In this document: in pieces, positions 1 to 8,083 of the stretch | Position numbering within the stretch: position 1 is the first letter of the stretch | Layout: each line of letters opens with the position of its first letter | From: Asticcacaulis aquaticus | Lineage (GTDB): Bacteria > Pseudomonadota > Alphaproteobacteria > Caulobacterales > Caulobacteraceae | Assembly (NCBI RefSeq): GCF_028550415.1 | Contig: NZ_JAQQKX010000003.1 | Location: 244,222-308,221 of the forward strand | Direction of reading: 5' to 3' | Length of the DNA stretch: 64,000 nucleotides | Notes under the pieces: generated by a model | Told to the model about the DNA's origin: nothing | Seen by the model: only the letters and a program-made list of their open reading frames with translations | Databases searched by the model: none | Translations under genes and position numbers: made by a program

Positions 1-10
1 AACTCAAGCA

Positions 11-74
11 AGATCCCCCACCACCACGCCTTTCAGGCGCGGTCCCCCTCCCCAACAAGTTGGGGAGGTATAAG
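11..74. repeat. Intergenic palindromic repeat (family A), partial
   Basis: This is one end of a GC-rich intergenic repeat seen six times in the window. It contains a CCACCACCAC block, GGTCCCCCTCCCC, and a perfect stem CTCCCCAAC/GTTGGGGAG (48-56 with 59-67), ending in GGAGGTATAAG. Only this half lies inside the window. It follows the stop codon of the JmjC/cupin-like gene and could terminate that operon, although no T-run is present. Confidence 0.7.
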
Positions 75-76
75 AA

Positions 77-1027
77 TTAGGCCGCTTGCTTCTCAGCCGT
101 CGGGACCTCGACGCCGTCATCGAAGTGAAGCACCTCGGCCTTTGACGCGTCCAGTGTAAAGCGCGGCTTGAGCGGCGACTTGTTGCCGTTGAAGCCGCCG
201 CGCATCTTGACGATCCGCGCAAAGATCACCTTGAACGGTTCAAGAAATTTCGGCGATTTCGACATCGACGGGTTCAGGCCGAACCAGCGGCGCAGACAGC
301 CGTTCGCGTAGATGACATTGGCACGCCAGATGGCCTTCGGCGTCATGAACTCGATCGATAAAGAGACATTGACCGAGTCCTGATTGACGATGCGGTGCGG
401 GGCGTTCTGGACCCAGGTCAGCATCTGACCGGGATGGAATTCGACCTTCGTCGCCTGCGCGTCCCATTCCGGCGAAAAGCGCAGTTGCTCGTCCGACTCA
501 CGCAAGGCCACACCTTCGAGGTCATGATCCGAAACGAACGGCGCCTCAGGCGGGTAGACATAAACGTGTTTGACGCCGCGGATTTGCCAAAGCGTCACTA
601 GCGGAATGTCGAGATGATAGAAGACGTGGGCGCGCGGCGATGAGATCAGCAGGCCGAGGTCCTGTTTGAGCGTGGATACCCCCGACTTTGCCTTGATTTC
701 CGCGAACATGGCCTCGCACAACGCGCCGATTTCGGCGTCGGAATGGTTGACCTTGCGCAGGTTGAGCCACAAACGACCGGCGCGGACGCCTTCCATCAGC
801 GCGCGCCCGTCGTGGTTGCCGCGCCGCCCCAGATACCACTGCCCCCAGTTGGTCGGGTCGTAGCCCATGGTGAACACTTCCAGCTTGTCGCGCGGATAGC
901 GGTCGATCAGGGCGATCAGGGCCTCGTCGGTGAATAGCGGGCTCTTATCCAGATCGTGGGTGAAGTGCAGGTTTTCCTTGGAAAACGCGGCCTTCTGCGC
1001 GTCGGTCCAGTGAAGAATATCGATCAT
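77..1027 (-). CDS. JmjC/cupin-like Fe(II)-dependent oxygenase family protein
   Basis: This is a 316-residue soluble protein without a signal peptide. Its centre looks like a JmjC/cupin double-stranded beta-helix: an HLD motif (H138-x-D140) and a distal histidine at H211 in NAPHRIVN, just after a HPGQMLTW segment. These positions fit the metal-binding triad of Fe(II)/2-oxoglutarate enzymes. The substrate is unknown; family members hydroxylate proteins or small molecules, and some cupin-like members serve polysaccharide or tailoring loci. Its start codon shares a base with the stop of the upstream glycosyltransferase (TAATG), so the two are translationally coupled and may act in one surface-glycan or modification pathway. 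The fold call is fairly safe, the role is inference. Confidence 0.75.
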   Translation of the reverse strand: MIDILHWTDAQKAAFSKENLHFTHDLDKSPLFTDEALIALIDRYPRDKLEVFTMGYDPTNWGQWYLGRRGNHDGRALMEGVRAGRLWLNLRKVNHSDAEIGALCEAMFAEIKAKSGVSTLKQDLGLLISSPRAHVFYHLDIPLVTLWQIRGVKHVYVYPPEAPFVSDHDLEGVALRESDEQLRFSPEWDAQATKVEFHPGQMLTWVQNAPHRIVNQDSVNVSLSIEFMTPKAIWRANVIYANGCLRRWFGLNPSMSKSPKFLEPFKVIFARIVKMRGGFNGNKSPLKPRFTLDASKAEVLHFDDGVEVPTAEKQAA

Positions 1028-1956
1028 TATCTACCTGCCGGATTGGGCTTGAGGAGGGCGGTCCCGTAAAAGCCGAGCTTGTGGAACCAGATGAGTTTGC
1101 CCGCGCCGCGGGCGGCCTTGTCGAGGATGCGCGCGGCGGCTTTCGAGCCGGTGGCATAGAGCGCCACGCCGGCGCCACCGAAGACGGTGGCCTGAACCAG
1201 ACCGTTGAGCATCCAGTAGGCGCAGGTAAACGGCTTCTTGATCTCGCCCGCCATGGCCGAGGTCGAGGGCCCCTGCCCGTAGGCGAAGGCGCGCGGCAGG
1301 GTGTAGTTCAGCGTCGAACGGCTTTCGGGGACGTCTTCCCAGACAAAAGCGTCGGCGGCCCAGACCATTTTCTTGCCCGCCGCCCTCATGCCGTAGAACA
1401 GCTTGTCGTCCTCCCCGCCGCAATTGTTGCGGTTGGTGTCGAAGACCTCGCCCTCGGGCAGGGCCGCACGGCGCAGCAGCGAATTGCCACAGCCGTAATA
1501 GTCGGGGATCGGGCCGCTTTCGGACGGACCGAAGCGCGAGAAAAAGGCTTCGAAATACGGACGGAACTGTGCCGATGGGCTGAGCAGCCGCGCGGTAACG
1601 GGGCCGAACACCACGTCGGCGTCGTAAGCCTTTTGCGCGGCGATCATCTTAGATGCCCAGTCGGCGGGGGCCTCTTCGTCGTCGTCGAGGAACAGGATGA
1701 ACTCACCGGTTGCCGCGTTTAACGCTGTGTTACGAGCATTGGCGACACCGGGGCTGGGTTCGTGCAGATAGACCAGCGTCTGGCCGTCCGGTGGCGTCAG
1801 GGCGGCGACCTGATCGCGCGCCGAGCCTTCGGGGGAATTGTCACAGACGATGACCTGCACCGGTACGGTGACGCCGGTTTGCGAAAACACAGACGCCAGC
1901 GCCGTTTTCAGGCCTTGCGGCCGACGGAAGGTCGGGATGATCAGGCTAATGGTCAT
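1027..1956 (-). CDS. Glycosyltransferase family 2 protein
   Basis: This 309-residue protein begins with the classic GT-A opening MTISLIIPTFRRP, followed by VIVCDNSPEG and the nucleotide-sugar/metal-binding FLDDDEE motif at about residues 90-96. A second conserved acidic patch, GGEDDKLFYGM, sits near residue 185. It should transfer a sugar from a nucleotide donor at the inner face of the membrane; the C-terminus has one or two hydrophobic stretches that may attach it there. It is the middle gene of a tight three-gene minus-strand operon, one base after the acetyltransferase and overlapping the JmjC/cupin-like gene. Donor and acceptor cannot be told from sequence. Confidence 0.88.
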   Translation of the reverse strand: MTISLIIPTFRRPQGLKTALASVFSQTGVTVPVQVIVCDNSPEGSARDQVAALTPPDGQTLVYLHEPSPGVANARNTALNAATGEFILFLDDDEEAPADWASKMIAAQKAYDADVVFGPVTARLLSPSAQFRPYFEAFFSRFGPSESGPIPDYYGCGNSLLRRAALPEGEVFDTNRNNCGGEDDKLFYGMRAAGKKMVWAADAFVWEDVPESRSTLNYTLPRAFAYGQGPSTSAMAGEIKKPFTCAYWMLNGLVQATVFGGAGVALYATGSKAAARILDKAARGAGKLIWFHKLGFYGTALLKPNPAGR

Positions 1957-1957
1957 C

Positions 1958-3091
1958 CTATCCCCGCAGGCGCTTTCCGGCGCTCTTAAAGGCGTAGAGC
2001 GTGCCGTCGAGGCGGCTTTTCAGGTCGAGCTCAAGGCTGGCCATATGGTCGAGGCGGCGGGTCAGGCGGTCGGTCAGCGAGGCGACGCCCAGCGCTTTGG
2101 TGCCCCTGGCGGCGAGGTTCGCCACGGCGGCACTGGCGCGGCCATCGCCGGAATCGGCGTAGAGCCGCCCGTGTTGCACGACGGTATGGGTGTTGCAAAA
2201 GGCGTTCTTGTAATGCTGCTGACCGGTCGACAGGTCGTAATAACGCACACCCGCTTCTCGCAAGGGTTTATGGCATTCGTGCAGGAAGATCTGACCCGGC
2301 GAATAGGGGCTGTAGGCCGCGTCGAACGCCGAGACCCACGGATGGGCGCGCGCATTCAGGCGCGGGCCGAAGTGCCACAGGATCGGCGTGTCGCCCGCCA
2401 TCAGAGTGACCAGCATACCTTCGAGGCCTTGTCCTGTGGGAGCGTCGAACAGGTTGCGCACCAGCGTCTGAACCCAGTCGGCGGCCAGAAAGTCGTGGAT
2501 GCCGGTCTGCGCCGTCTGGGCGCGTTTGACGGCTAGCATGGCTTCGAAATTGGCAGAGTCGCGGTCGCCAACGACGAAGCGCACCGGGCCGTGATCGGCC
2601 TCCAGCTTGCGGCGCAGGCGGTTGATATTCTTCAGGTGTTTCTTTTCGACATTGTTGATGATCGAGACTTCGTCCAGCGTCAGGTCGATGCCGTAGGCGT
2701 CTTCGGGTGCGCCGTCGAAGCCGTCGAAGGCCCCGTAAGGGTCGATCAGGCCCGCGACCTGAAAGGCGCGAATGCCCGCCATAGCCAGCGCTTCTTTCGC
2801 CGGAAACGCCGTGTCGGGAAAGCTGATCAGGGTCGTGTAATCCGCGAACGGTGCCCCGACGGGTCGCGCGAAACGGTTCGGGCGGCGGTGGTGCGGCAGG
2901 AAGGCGATGGTCTTGCCGTTGCGGCGATAGACGGCGACCTTCACATCGTCTCGGACCTTGGCTACGGCAAGCGTAAATTCCGGCGACAGGATCGGTGAGC
3001 CGAACGCAAAGGTTTGCGCGGTCATCTCACGCCAGACGCTCAGGTCGGCCGCGGTCAGATCGGCGGGGGCAATCAGGTCGCAGGTGGTCAT
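1958..3091 (-). CDS. GNAT/BioF2-type acetyltransferase (FemAB/CelD-like)
   Basis: This 377-residue protein carries a BioF2/FemAB-like acyltransferase domain in its C-terminal half. The basic helix KKHLKNINRLRRKL near residue 150 and the later YDLSTGQQHYKNAF segment are typical of the exopolysaccharide-associated CelD/BcsL-like branch. Family members acylate sugars or transfer aminoacyl groups during envelope polymer assembly. It is the first gene of the operon with the glycosyltransferase and the JmjC/cupin-like protein, with a gap of one base to the next start, so a joint role in decorating a glycan is likely but not shown. The 250 bp upstream hold its promoter, divergent from the membrane/HTH cassette. 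Confidence 0.8.
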   Translation of the reverse strand: MTTCDLIAPADLTAADLSVWREMTAQTFAFGSPILSPEFTLAVAKVRDDVKVAVYRRNGKTIAFLPHHRRPNRFARPVGAPFADYTTLISFPDTAFPAKEALAMAGIRAFQVAGLIDPYGAFDGFDGAPEDAYGIDLTLDEVSIINNVEKKHLKNINRLRRKLEADHGPVRFVVGDRDSANFEAMLAVKRAQTAQTGIHDFLAADWVQTLVRNLFDAPTGQGLEGMLVTLMAGDTPILWHFGPRLNARAHPWVSAFDAAYSPYSPGQIFLHECHKPLREAGVRYYDLSTGQQHYKNAFCNTHTVVQHGRLYADSGDGRASAAVANLAARGTKALGVASLTDRLTRRLDHMASLELDLKSRLDGTLYAFKSAGKRLRG

Positions 3092-3281
3092 CTTGGTTCC
3101 GGAATCGGGAGGCGGAATGGGTGGCAGAATCGGGACCCGCCGTTATTTCGTAAGGGACACATTACGGCGAAAGGGTAAATTTTCGGTGGGGCGACAGGGT
3201 TAACGAGTCATGTTGCGGTACGCCGTGCCCGCATCCTTTTTAATGATGTGTAAAATTTTCGCGTCTTTTTGACAAGGATGC

Positions 3282-3309
3282 TTGACATGGCCATATGTCC
3301 GAATGTAAA
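3282..3309 (+). promoter_or_regulatory. Probable promoter with operator-like palindrome for the membrane/HTH cassette
   Basis: A consensus -35 TTGACA (3282-3287) is followed after 16 bp by TGTAAA (3304-3309). Between them lies an imperfect palindrome GACATGGCCATATGTC (3284-3299) with matching GACAT/ATGTC arms. An upstream second TTGACA lies at 3269-3274. A dyad in the spacer is where a small HTH repressor would bind, and the cassette encodes one at its end. Promoter assignment is by motif only. Confidence 0.45.
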
Positions 3310-3341
3310 GGTTGCTTGTCTTAATGTTAAGGGAGGTTGAT

Positions 3342-3551
3342 ATGAGGGAAAAGGAGATGCGCCACGAAGTGGTTTTCGTGCTTTGGCTCTCTTTTGCCAG
3401 TCTCAGCACCAGCCTGATGTTTGTTGCGGCACATCCGGCGTTCGCCGGGTTCAGGCCGTGGCTGGCCCTGATCGCCGGGGGTATCGGCGTCGTTATTCTG
3501 GGGACCGCGCGGCGGTTCCTTTATCGTCAGAAGACTTCGGAGGGGAAGTAG
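3342..3551 (+). CDS. Small two-helix membrane protein, first gene of HTH cassette
   Basis: This is a 69-residue protein starting at ATG 3342, chosen because GGGAGG (3331-3336) lies five bases upstream; a longer TTG-started reading from 3312 lacks such a site. Two hydrophobic segments (about residues 9-28 and 34-53) are joined by a short loop containing AAHPAFAG, and the protein ends in a basic tail. No family is recognised. The next gene starts three bases after the stop, so it belongs to a four-gene unit with two larger membrane proteins and an XRE-type regulator. Confidence 0.7.
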   Translation: MREKEMRHEVVFVLWLSFASLSTSLMFVAAHPAFAGFRPWLALIAGGIGVVILGTARRFLYRQKTSEGK

Positions 3552-3554
3552 GAG

Positions 3555-3989
3555 ATGAATCTCAAAAAATATGCAAAGCCGGGCATGACTTTTTTCTTCA
3601 GTGCCGCGCTGATTTTCGGCGGCCTGATCGGCTACAACAAAGCCAGCGGCGGCGACCTGTTCGGTGCGGGGCCGCAGGCGATCCAGATCATTTCCGCCTT
3701 TCTGTTAATTGGCGGGCTTGGGATCAGCATTCTGTGGTGGCACTCGATCGACGAGGCCCAGCGCGAGGCCCATAAATGGGCGTGGTACTGGGGCGGCTCG
3801 ACCGGACTTCTGGCCATCATACCGCTGTTTCTTCTGGCCCGGACGGGGGGCGATGCGGTGTTTGCCGGTTATGCCCGCTTCGTGGATATGGAAGGGCACT
3901 ATTTCGAACTGGGCATGCTGACTGCATTGTTTGCCTGCATCATCGGTTACAGCGTCGCGTGGGTCATCTGGTGGTGGCGGCATAGATAG
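3555..3989 (+). CDS. Four-helix membrane protein, paralogue of the next gene
   Basis: This is a 144-residue inner-membrane protein with four predicted hydrophobic helices. It shares a central motif with the following gene: SIDEAQREAHKWAWYWGGS here, RADEAVREAHKWAWYWGGS there, both in the cytoplasm-facing or loop region between helices 2 and 3. Both also end in AWxxWWxRHR, so the pair arose by duplication. The family is not recognised; similar small membrane proteins lie beside compact HTH regulators in many proteobacteria. An ATG follows AGGAG at 3549-3553 closely. A role in sensing or membrane homeostasis is conceivable but unproven. Confidence 0.75.
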   Translation: MNLKKYAKPGMTFFFSAALIFGGLIGYNKASGGDLFGAGPQAIQIISAFLLIGGLGISILWWHSIDEAQREAHKWAWYWGGSTGLLAIIPLFLLARTGGDAVFAGYARFVDMEGHYFELGMLTALFACIIGYSVAWVIWWWRHR

Positions 3990-3994
3990 GAAAA

Positions 3995-4435
3995 ATGGAA
4001 ATGGCTAAAAATCTGACACGTATGGTGGTTACGGCGCTGGTGACCTTCATCATGGCCGCCTTCTTGCTCGGGGTGTTTGCCGGTTACAACGGCATCGAAA
4101 AGGCGGAAGCTCTGAGCCGCTTCAGTTGGGTGCCGCTGACGGCCTGCATCATCGGCGGGATCATCGGTTTCGCTATTGCCATCGTCTGGTGGAAGCGTGC
4201 CGACGAAGCGGTGCGCGAGGCGCACAAATGGGCCTGGTACTGGGGCGGTTCGGTCGGGCTGATCGTCCCGGCGGTAATCCTGGGTATGTCGATCCTCGGC
4301 ATCGAACTCCTGCCGGATGCCTATGTCGCCTCGACGGGCCTGTCGGGTCCGGCCAGCGGCATCCTGATCACGCTGCTGCCCATGTTTGCGGGTTATCTTG
4401 TGGCGTGGGCGGTGTGGTGGCTGAGGCATCGATGA
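3995..4435 (+). CDS. Four-helix membrane protein, paralogue of the previous gene
   Basis: This is a 146-residue membrane protein with the same plan as its upstream neighbour: helix 1 (about 11-30), helix 2 (about 43-62), the shared REAHKWAWYWGGS motif at about 75-87, then helices 3 and 4, ending in a WWLRHR tail. An alternative start two codons later (ATG 4001) is possible. The two proteins could form a heteromer. It sits five bases after the preceding stop and 14 bases before the HTH gene, consistent with one transcript. No known family can be assigned with certainty. Confidence 0.75.
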   Translation: MEMAKNLTRMVVTALVTFIMAAFLLGVFAGYNGIEKAEALSRFSWVPLTACIIGGIIGFAIAIVWWKRADEAVREAHKWAWYWGGSVGLIVPAVILGMSILGIELLPDAYVASTGLSGPASGILITLLPMFAGYLVAWAVWWLRHR

Positions 4436-4449
4436 GGGAGAGCTGGCTC

Positions 4450-4638
4450 ATGAAAAATCGCCTCAAGGTGCTGCGCGCCGAATACAATCTCTCACAGGCC
4501 GATCTGGCCACGCGACTGGAGGTGTCGCGTCAGACGGTCAATGCCATCGAGACGGAGAAATACGATCCCTCCCTGCCGCTGGCCTTCAAAATCGCCTCGG
4601 TCTTCGACCTGAAGATCGAAGAGATATTCACACCTTGA
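4450..4638 (+). CDS. Compact XRE-family HTH transcriptional regulator (YozG-like)
   Basis: This 62-residue protein is almost entirely one HTH_3/XRE domain. LSQADLATRLEVSRQTV forms the helix-turn-helix, followed by NAIETEKYDPSLPLA and the family ending FDLKIEEIF. This short class (YozG/YgzD type) has no effector domain and usually represses its own operon with adjacent membrane proteins. Here it closes a unit of three membrane-protein genes. The palindrome in the promoter at 3284-3299 is a natural candidate for its operator. ATG 4450 is the only reasonable start, and the domain begins at residue 3. Confidence 0.88.
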   Translation: MKNRLKVLRAEYNLSQADLATRLEVSRQTVNAIETEKYDPSLPLAFKIASVFDLKIEEIFTP

Positions 4639-4688
4639 CAGGTGTAAAAATACCGTATCAATTTTAGTTCTCAATCGAGGGGAATACC

Positions 4689-5612
4689 ATGTTCAATCTG
4701 AAAAACACGCGCCGGGCCGTCGTCACCGGCGCTCTCGCCGCCGCCGCCCTGCTGCCGATGGGCTTTGCCGCCCAGGCCAAGGAAGCCCCGAAACCCGCCC
4801 CGAAAATGTGGGTCATCAAGGACGCCGACTCGACCATCTATCTGTTCGGCACCTTCCACCTGCTCAAGGCCGACACTCAATGGAAACATGCCGGCATCGA
4901 CAAGGCCTTCAACAGCGCCGACACGCTCTATCTTGAGGTTGCCGACCTCGACGATCAGGCTGCGGCTCAGGGGCTGGTCATGAAGTACGGCATCGACCCG
5001 ACCAAGAGCCTGCTCACGCCCTATACGCCGGAAGAGCTGGAGGTCATCCGTGGCGTCTATAAGAAGTACGGCCTCGACGTCGATCAGCTGACCATGCTGA
5101 AGCCGTGGCTGGCCAGTCTGATGCTGATGATGAAGCAGATGGAAGTCCTCGGTTTCGATCCCAACGCCGGGGTGGACAAGACGCTTCTGGCTCAGGCGCG
5201 GGCGAAGAACCTGCCGGTCAAGGGGCTTGAAACCATGGACGAGCAGATGAAGATCCTCGCCACCAGCCTTGTCGACGAACAGGCCAAGAGCCTGCTTGAC
5301 GCCGCGAAGGAAGACACGAAAACGCGCGCCCTGTTCGACGATATGCTCAAGGCGTGGTCGACCGGCGATCAAAAGGCGCTCGAAAAGCTGCTGGTCGACG
5401 AGATGAAGACCAAGACGCCGAAGATGTACGAGGCGGTTCTGGTCAACCGCAACCGTAACTGGATCGCGCCGATCAAGCAGATCCTCGCCGGTTCGGGGAC
5501 GCAGTTCATCGCGGTGGGCGCCGGGCATCTGGCCGGGCCGGACAGCGTTCAGAACATGCTGAAAAAGGAAGGCGTCACGGTCGAGGCCTACGACTACCAG
5601 TCGGCGCAATAG
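4689..5612 (+). CDS. TraB/GumN family protein, exported
   Basis: This 307-residue protein has a signal peptide (basic NLKNTRR, hydrophobic core, cleavage after AAQA near residue 30), so it acts in the periplasm. It shows the TraB/GumN (Tiki-like) hallmarks: FGTFHLLK at 53-60, LNRNRNW-type VNRNRNWI near 255, and AVGAGHLAGPDS with H280. In Tiki relatives the paired GxxH and GAGH histidines belong to a putative metalloprotease-like site; the bacterial role is unsettled. A close paralogue follows after a terminator, and both genes have the same GGGGAA ribosome-binding site spaced from ATG. Confidence 0.9.
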   Translation: MFNLKNTRRAVVTGALAAAALLPMGFAAQAKEAPKPAPKMWVIKDADSTIYLFGTFHLLKADTQWKHAGIDKAFNSADTLYLEVADLDDQAAAQGLVMKYGIDPTKSLLTPYTPEELEVIRGVYKKYGLDVDQLTMLKPWLASLMLMMKQMEVLGFDPNAGVDKTLLAQARAKNLPVKGLETMDEQMKILATSLVDEQAKSLLDAAKEDTKTRALFDDMLKAWSTGDQKALEKLLVDEMKTKTPKMYEAVLVNRNRNWIAPIKQILAGSGTQFIAVGAGHLAGPDSVQNMLKKEGVTVEAYDYQSAQ

Positions 5613-5634
5613 GCGGCCCCTTAGGCCACTTCCC

Positions 5635-5668
5635 AGCCCCGTACGCGATATCCGCGTGCGGGGCTTTT
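5635..5668 (+). terminator. Rho-independent terminator
   Basis: AGCCCCGTACGCG (5635-5647) pairs with CGCGTGCGGGGCT (5653-5665) through one G-T wobble, with a short ATATC loop, then TTTT. It separates the two TraB/GumN genes into distinct transcripts. Confidence 0.8.
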
Positions 5669-5748
5669 GTATGCGCGTTAACCGCGTCTCTTTAGGGTGC
5701 GGCAACCTGAGGGGTGTATTTGTACCGCCGATCAATCGGGGGAATGTC

Positions 5749-6720
5749 ATGCGCGATCAGCTATCTTTTTCTCAGGAAACGAAGCCGGCAGGGCGCAACT
5801 GGGGCCGCGATATCGGCATAGGCCTCGGCATCGGTGCCGTGGTCATCGCGCTGGCCTTCGGCGGCGAATACGCGCTCACCCATCTGAAACCGCCGCCGCC
5901 CAAGGTCGTTGCGGCCACCAGCCCAACCGGTGCGCCGCTGATGTGGGTATTGAAGGATGAGGATTCGACCATCTATCTGTTCGGATCGATCCACGCCTTG
6001 ATGACCGGGACGAAATGGGCCGATACGCGTCTGTTTCAGGCCTTCGACACGGCCGACGAAGTCTATTTCGAGGTCAAGGACCTCGACGGGTTCAGCGACG
6101 GTTTCCGCCGCCGCCTTATGTCGTCGGGCGGTAATATACTGACTGGGCTGGATGAAACCGAGGTGCGGCAGTTGCAGGCCTTTGCCCGCGCCCATGAGGT
6201 GACGACCGATGACCTGTCGCGGCTCAAGCCGTGGCTGGTCGGCATGATGATCGAGGGACAGCAGACCGGCATGACCGGGATGCGGGGCGACAAGGGCGTC
6301 GACTATCTGCTGATGACGCGCGCCAAGACCCTTGGCCTGCCGATCAGGGGGATGGAGACGCCCGAGCAGCAACTGGCCTATTTTCTGAACCTGAGCGATG
6401 CCCGGTCACGCGACTATTTGCGCCAGAGCCTCAAGGCGCAGGTCGGTGGTCAGCTCTATCATCTGGTCGCAGCCTGGCAAACGGGTGACGAGGCGCTGCT
6501 GGCGCGGATGATCGCGGCGGACAAGGCCTCCGATCCGGCCCTGCATCAGGGGCTACTGGTCAATCGCAACACAGCCTGGGTCAGGCGAATCGAAACCATG
6601 ATGGCGGGCGAAGGCCATATCTTCATCACGGTGGGGGCGGGGCATCTGGTCGGTGAGGACAGTGTTATCACCATGCTGAGACAGCGCGGCTTTACCGTTA
6701 CGCGGGTCGATCCTTCATAG
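5749..6720 (+). CDS. TraB/GumN family protein, membrane-anchored paralogue
   Basis: This 323-residue protein starts at ATG 5749, preceded by GGGGGAATGTC exactly as in the upstream paralogue; a longer frame upstream overlaps the terminator and is rejected. A single N-terminal helix (about residues 20-40, IGIGLGIGAVVIALAF) anchors it, leaving the TraB domain in the periplasm. Conserved points match the sister protein: IYLFGSIHALM, LLVNRNTAWV and VGAGHLVGEDS. The duplication therefore produced one soluble and one anchored form. The 3' end runs into the argD leader with no clear terminator of its own. Confidence 0.88.
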   Translation: MRDQLSFSQETKPAGRNWGRDIGIGLGIGAVVIALAFGGEYALTHLKPPPPKVVAATSPTGAPLMWVLKDEDSTIYLFGSIHALMTGTKWADTRLFQAFDTADEVYFEVKDLDGFSDGFRRRLMSSGGNILTGLDETEVRQLQAFARAHEVTTDDLSRLKPWLVGMMIEGQQTGMTGMRGDKGVDYLLMTRAKTLGLPIRGMETPEQQLAYFLNLSDARSRDYLRQSLKAQVGGQLYHLVAAWQTGDEALLARMIAADKASDPALHQGLLVNRNTAWVRRIETMMAGEGHIFITVGAGHLVGEDSVITMLRQRGFTVTRVDPS

Positions 6721-6803
6721 GTCGAAACCGCCTAAAATTATTGACATCGGCAGCGTTTTTATACACAAGGCGCGCCTAAGCCCCTTAATGCTTAGATATC
6801 TGG

Positions 6804-6844
6804 TCCCCTCAGTCGTTGCCCGACTTTGGGGATGCTTTCTTTTT
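6804..6844 (+). promoter_or_regulatory. Attenuator-like hairpin in the argD leader
   Basis: TCCCC (6804-6808) pairs with GGGGA (6828-6832) and AGTCG (6811-6815) with CGACT (6821-6825), around a TTGCC loop. The tract TGCTTTCTTTTT (6833-6844) follows at once, which is terminator architecture only 16 bases before the argD start. A TTGACA at 6741-6746 may be the -35 box of the promoter upstream. No separate leader peptide is evident, because the ATG at 6788 is in frame with argD. Confidence 0.5.
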
Positions 6845-6859
6845 AAGGGTTTCACGAAA

Positions 6860-8083
6860 ATGAATACCACCTCGCCTACCGCTCCCGATGATCACCTGTT
6901 CAGCGTCTATGCGCGCGCTCAGGTCGAGGTCGAGCGAGGCGAGGGCGTGCGACTTTACGCCCGCGACGGGCGGGTGTTTGTCGACCTGGTGCAGGGCATC
7001 GCCACCAATGGGCTGGGCCATTGCCACCCGAAACTGGTCGAGACCGTCAAGGCTCAGGCCGAAAAGCTGTGGCACGTGTCGAACATCTTCCGCATCCCGG
7101 ATCAGGAAGCGCTGGCCGGGAAACTGTGCGACGATTCCTTCGCCGATCAGGTGTTTTTCACCAATTCCGGCACGGAAGCGATCGAGTGCGCGCTGAAACT
7201 GGCGCGTAAGTACCACGACGCCAAGGGTAATCCGGAGCGCATCGACGTCATCACCTTCAAGGGCGCCTTCCACGGTCGTTCCTACGCGGCGGTGAACGCG
7301 GGCGGCAACGAGTCCTATACGAAGGGTTTTGGCCCGAAGCTGCCGGGCTTTGTGCACCTGTCGCTCGATGACCACGACGCCATCAAGGCGGCGGCCGAGG
7401 CCCCGACGGCGGCGGCGATCCTCGTTGAGCCGGTGCAAGGTGAAGGCGGCGCGCGCGCGCTGACCGAACAGGAACTGCGCTTCCTGCGCGACCTGTGCGA
7501 CGCCAACGGTCTGCTTCTGATGTACGACGAAATCCAGTGCGGCGTTGGCCGGACCGGTAAGATCTGGGCCTATCAGTGGTCGGGCATCGAACCCGACGTC
7601 CTGACCACGGCCAAGGCGCTGGGCGGCGGTTTCCCTATCGGCGCCTGCCTCGCCACGCGCGACGCGGCGTCGGGCATGGTGCCGGGGACGCACGGCTCGA
7701 CCTTCGGCGGCAATCCGTTCGCCATGGCCGTCGGCCTGACCGCCTATGGCGAATTGTCGACGCAGGCGTCGCTCGACCACGTCAATGAGGTGTCCGGCTT
7801 CCTGCGTCAGCAATTGCAGGGCCTGAAAGCGGCCTTCCCCGACGTGATCGAGGATATCCGTGGCAAGGGCTTGCTGGTCGGCATCAAGATCACGCCGAAC
7901 AACCGCGAGGTTATGGCTTTGGCGCGTGACAAGGGTCTGCTGATCGCCGGCGGGTCGGACAATTGCGTCCGTCTGCTGCCGCCGCTCAACCTGACCATTG
8001 ATGAGGCGCGTGAAGCCCTCGGCCTGCTGGAACAAACCTTCCAGACGGCGCGCGAAACCCTGCTCAGCAAGGAGCCGGTCTGA
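6860..8083 (+). CDS. argD: Acetylornithine aminotransferase
   Basis: This 407-residue class-III PLP aminotransferase converts N-acetylglutamate semialdehyde to N-acetylornithine with glutamate as donor, and often also serves lysine synthesis as succinyl-DAP aminotransferase. Visible landmarks are [18 protein letters not shown], the [12 protein letters not shown] motif and the PLP lysine in [17 protein letters not shown] 6860 gives the family length; the frame can be read back to 6788, but that segment contains the leader hairpin. The gene overlaps argF by one base (TGATG), forming an argDF operon as in Caulobacter. The hairpin before it suggests premature-termination control. Confidence 0.96.
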   Translation: MNTTSPTAPDDHLFSVYARAQVEVERGEGVRLYARDGRVFVDLVQGIATNGLGHCHPKLVETVKAQAEKLWHVSNIFRIPDQEALAGKLCDDSFADQVFFTNSGTEAIECALKLARKYHDAKGNPERIDVITFKGAFHGRSYAAVNAGGNESYTKGFGPKLPGFVHLSLDDHDAIKAAAEAPTAAAILVEPVQGEGGARALTEQELRFLRDLCDANGLLLMYDEIQCGVGRTGKIWAYQWSGIEPDVLTTAKALGGGFPIGACLATRDAASGMVPGTHGSTFGGNPFAMAVGLTAYGELSTQASLDHVNEVSGFLRQQLQGLKAAFPDVIEDIRGKGLLVGIKITPNNREVMALARDKGLLIAGGSDNCVRLLPPLNLTIDEAREALGLLEQTFQTARETLLSKEPV

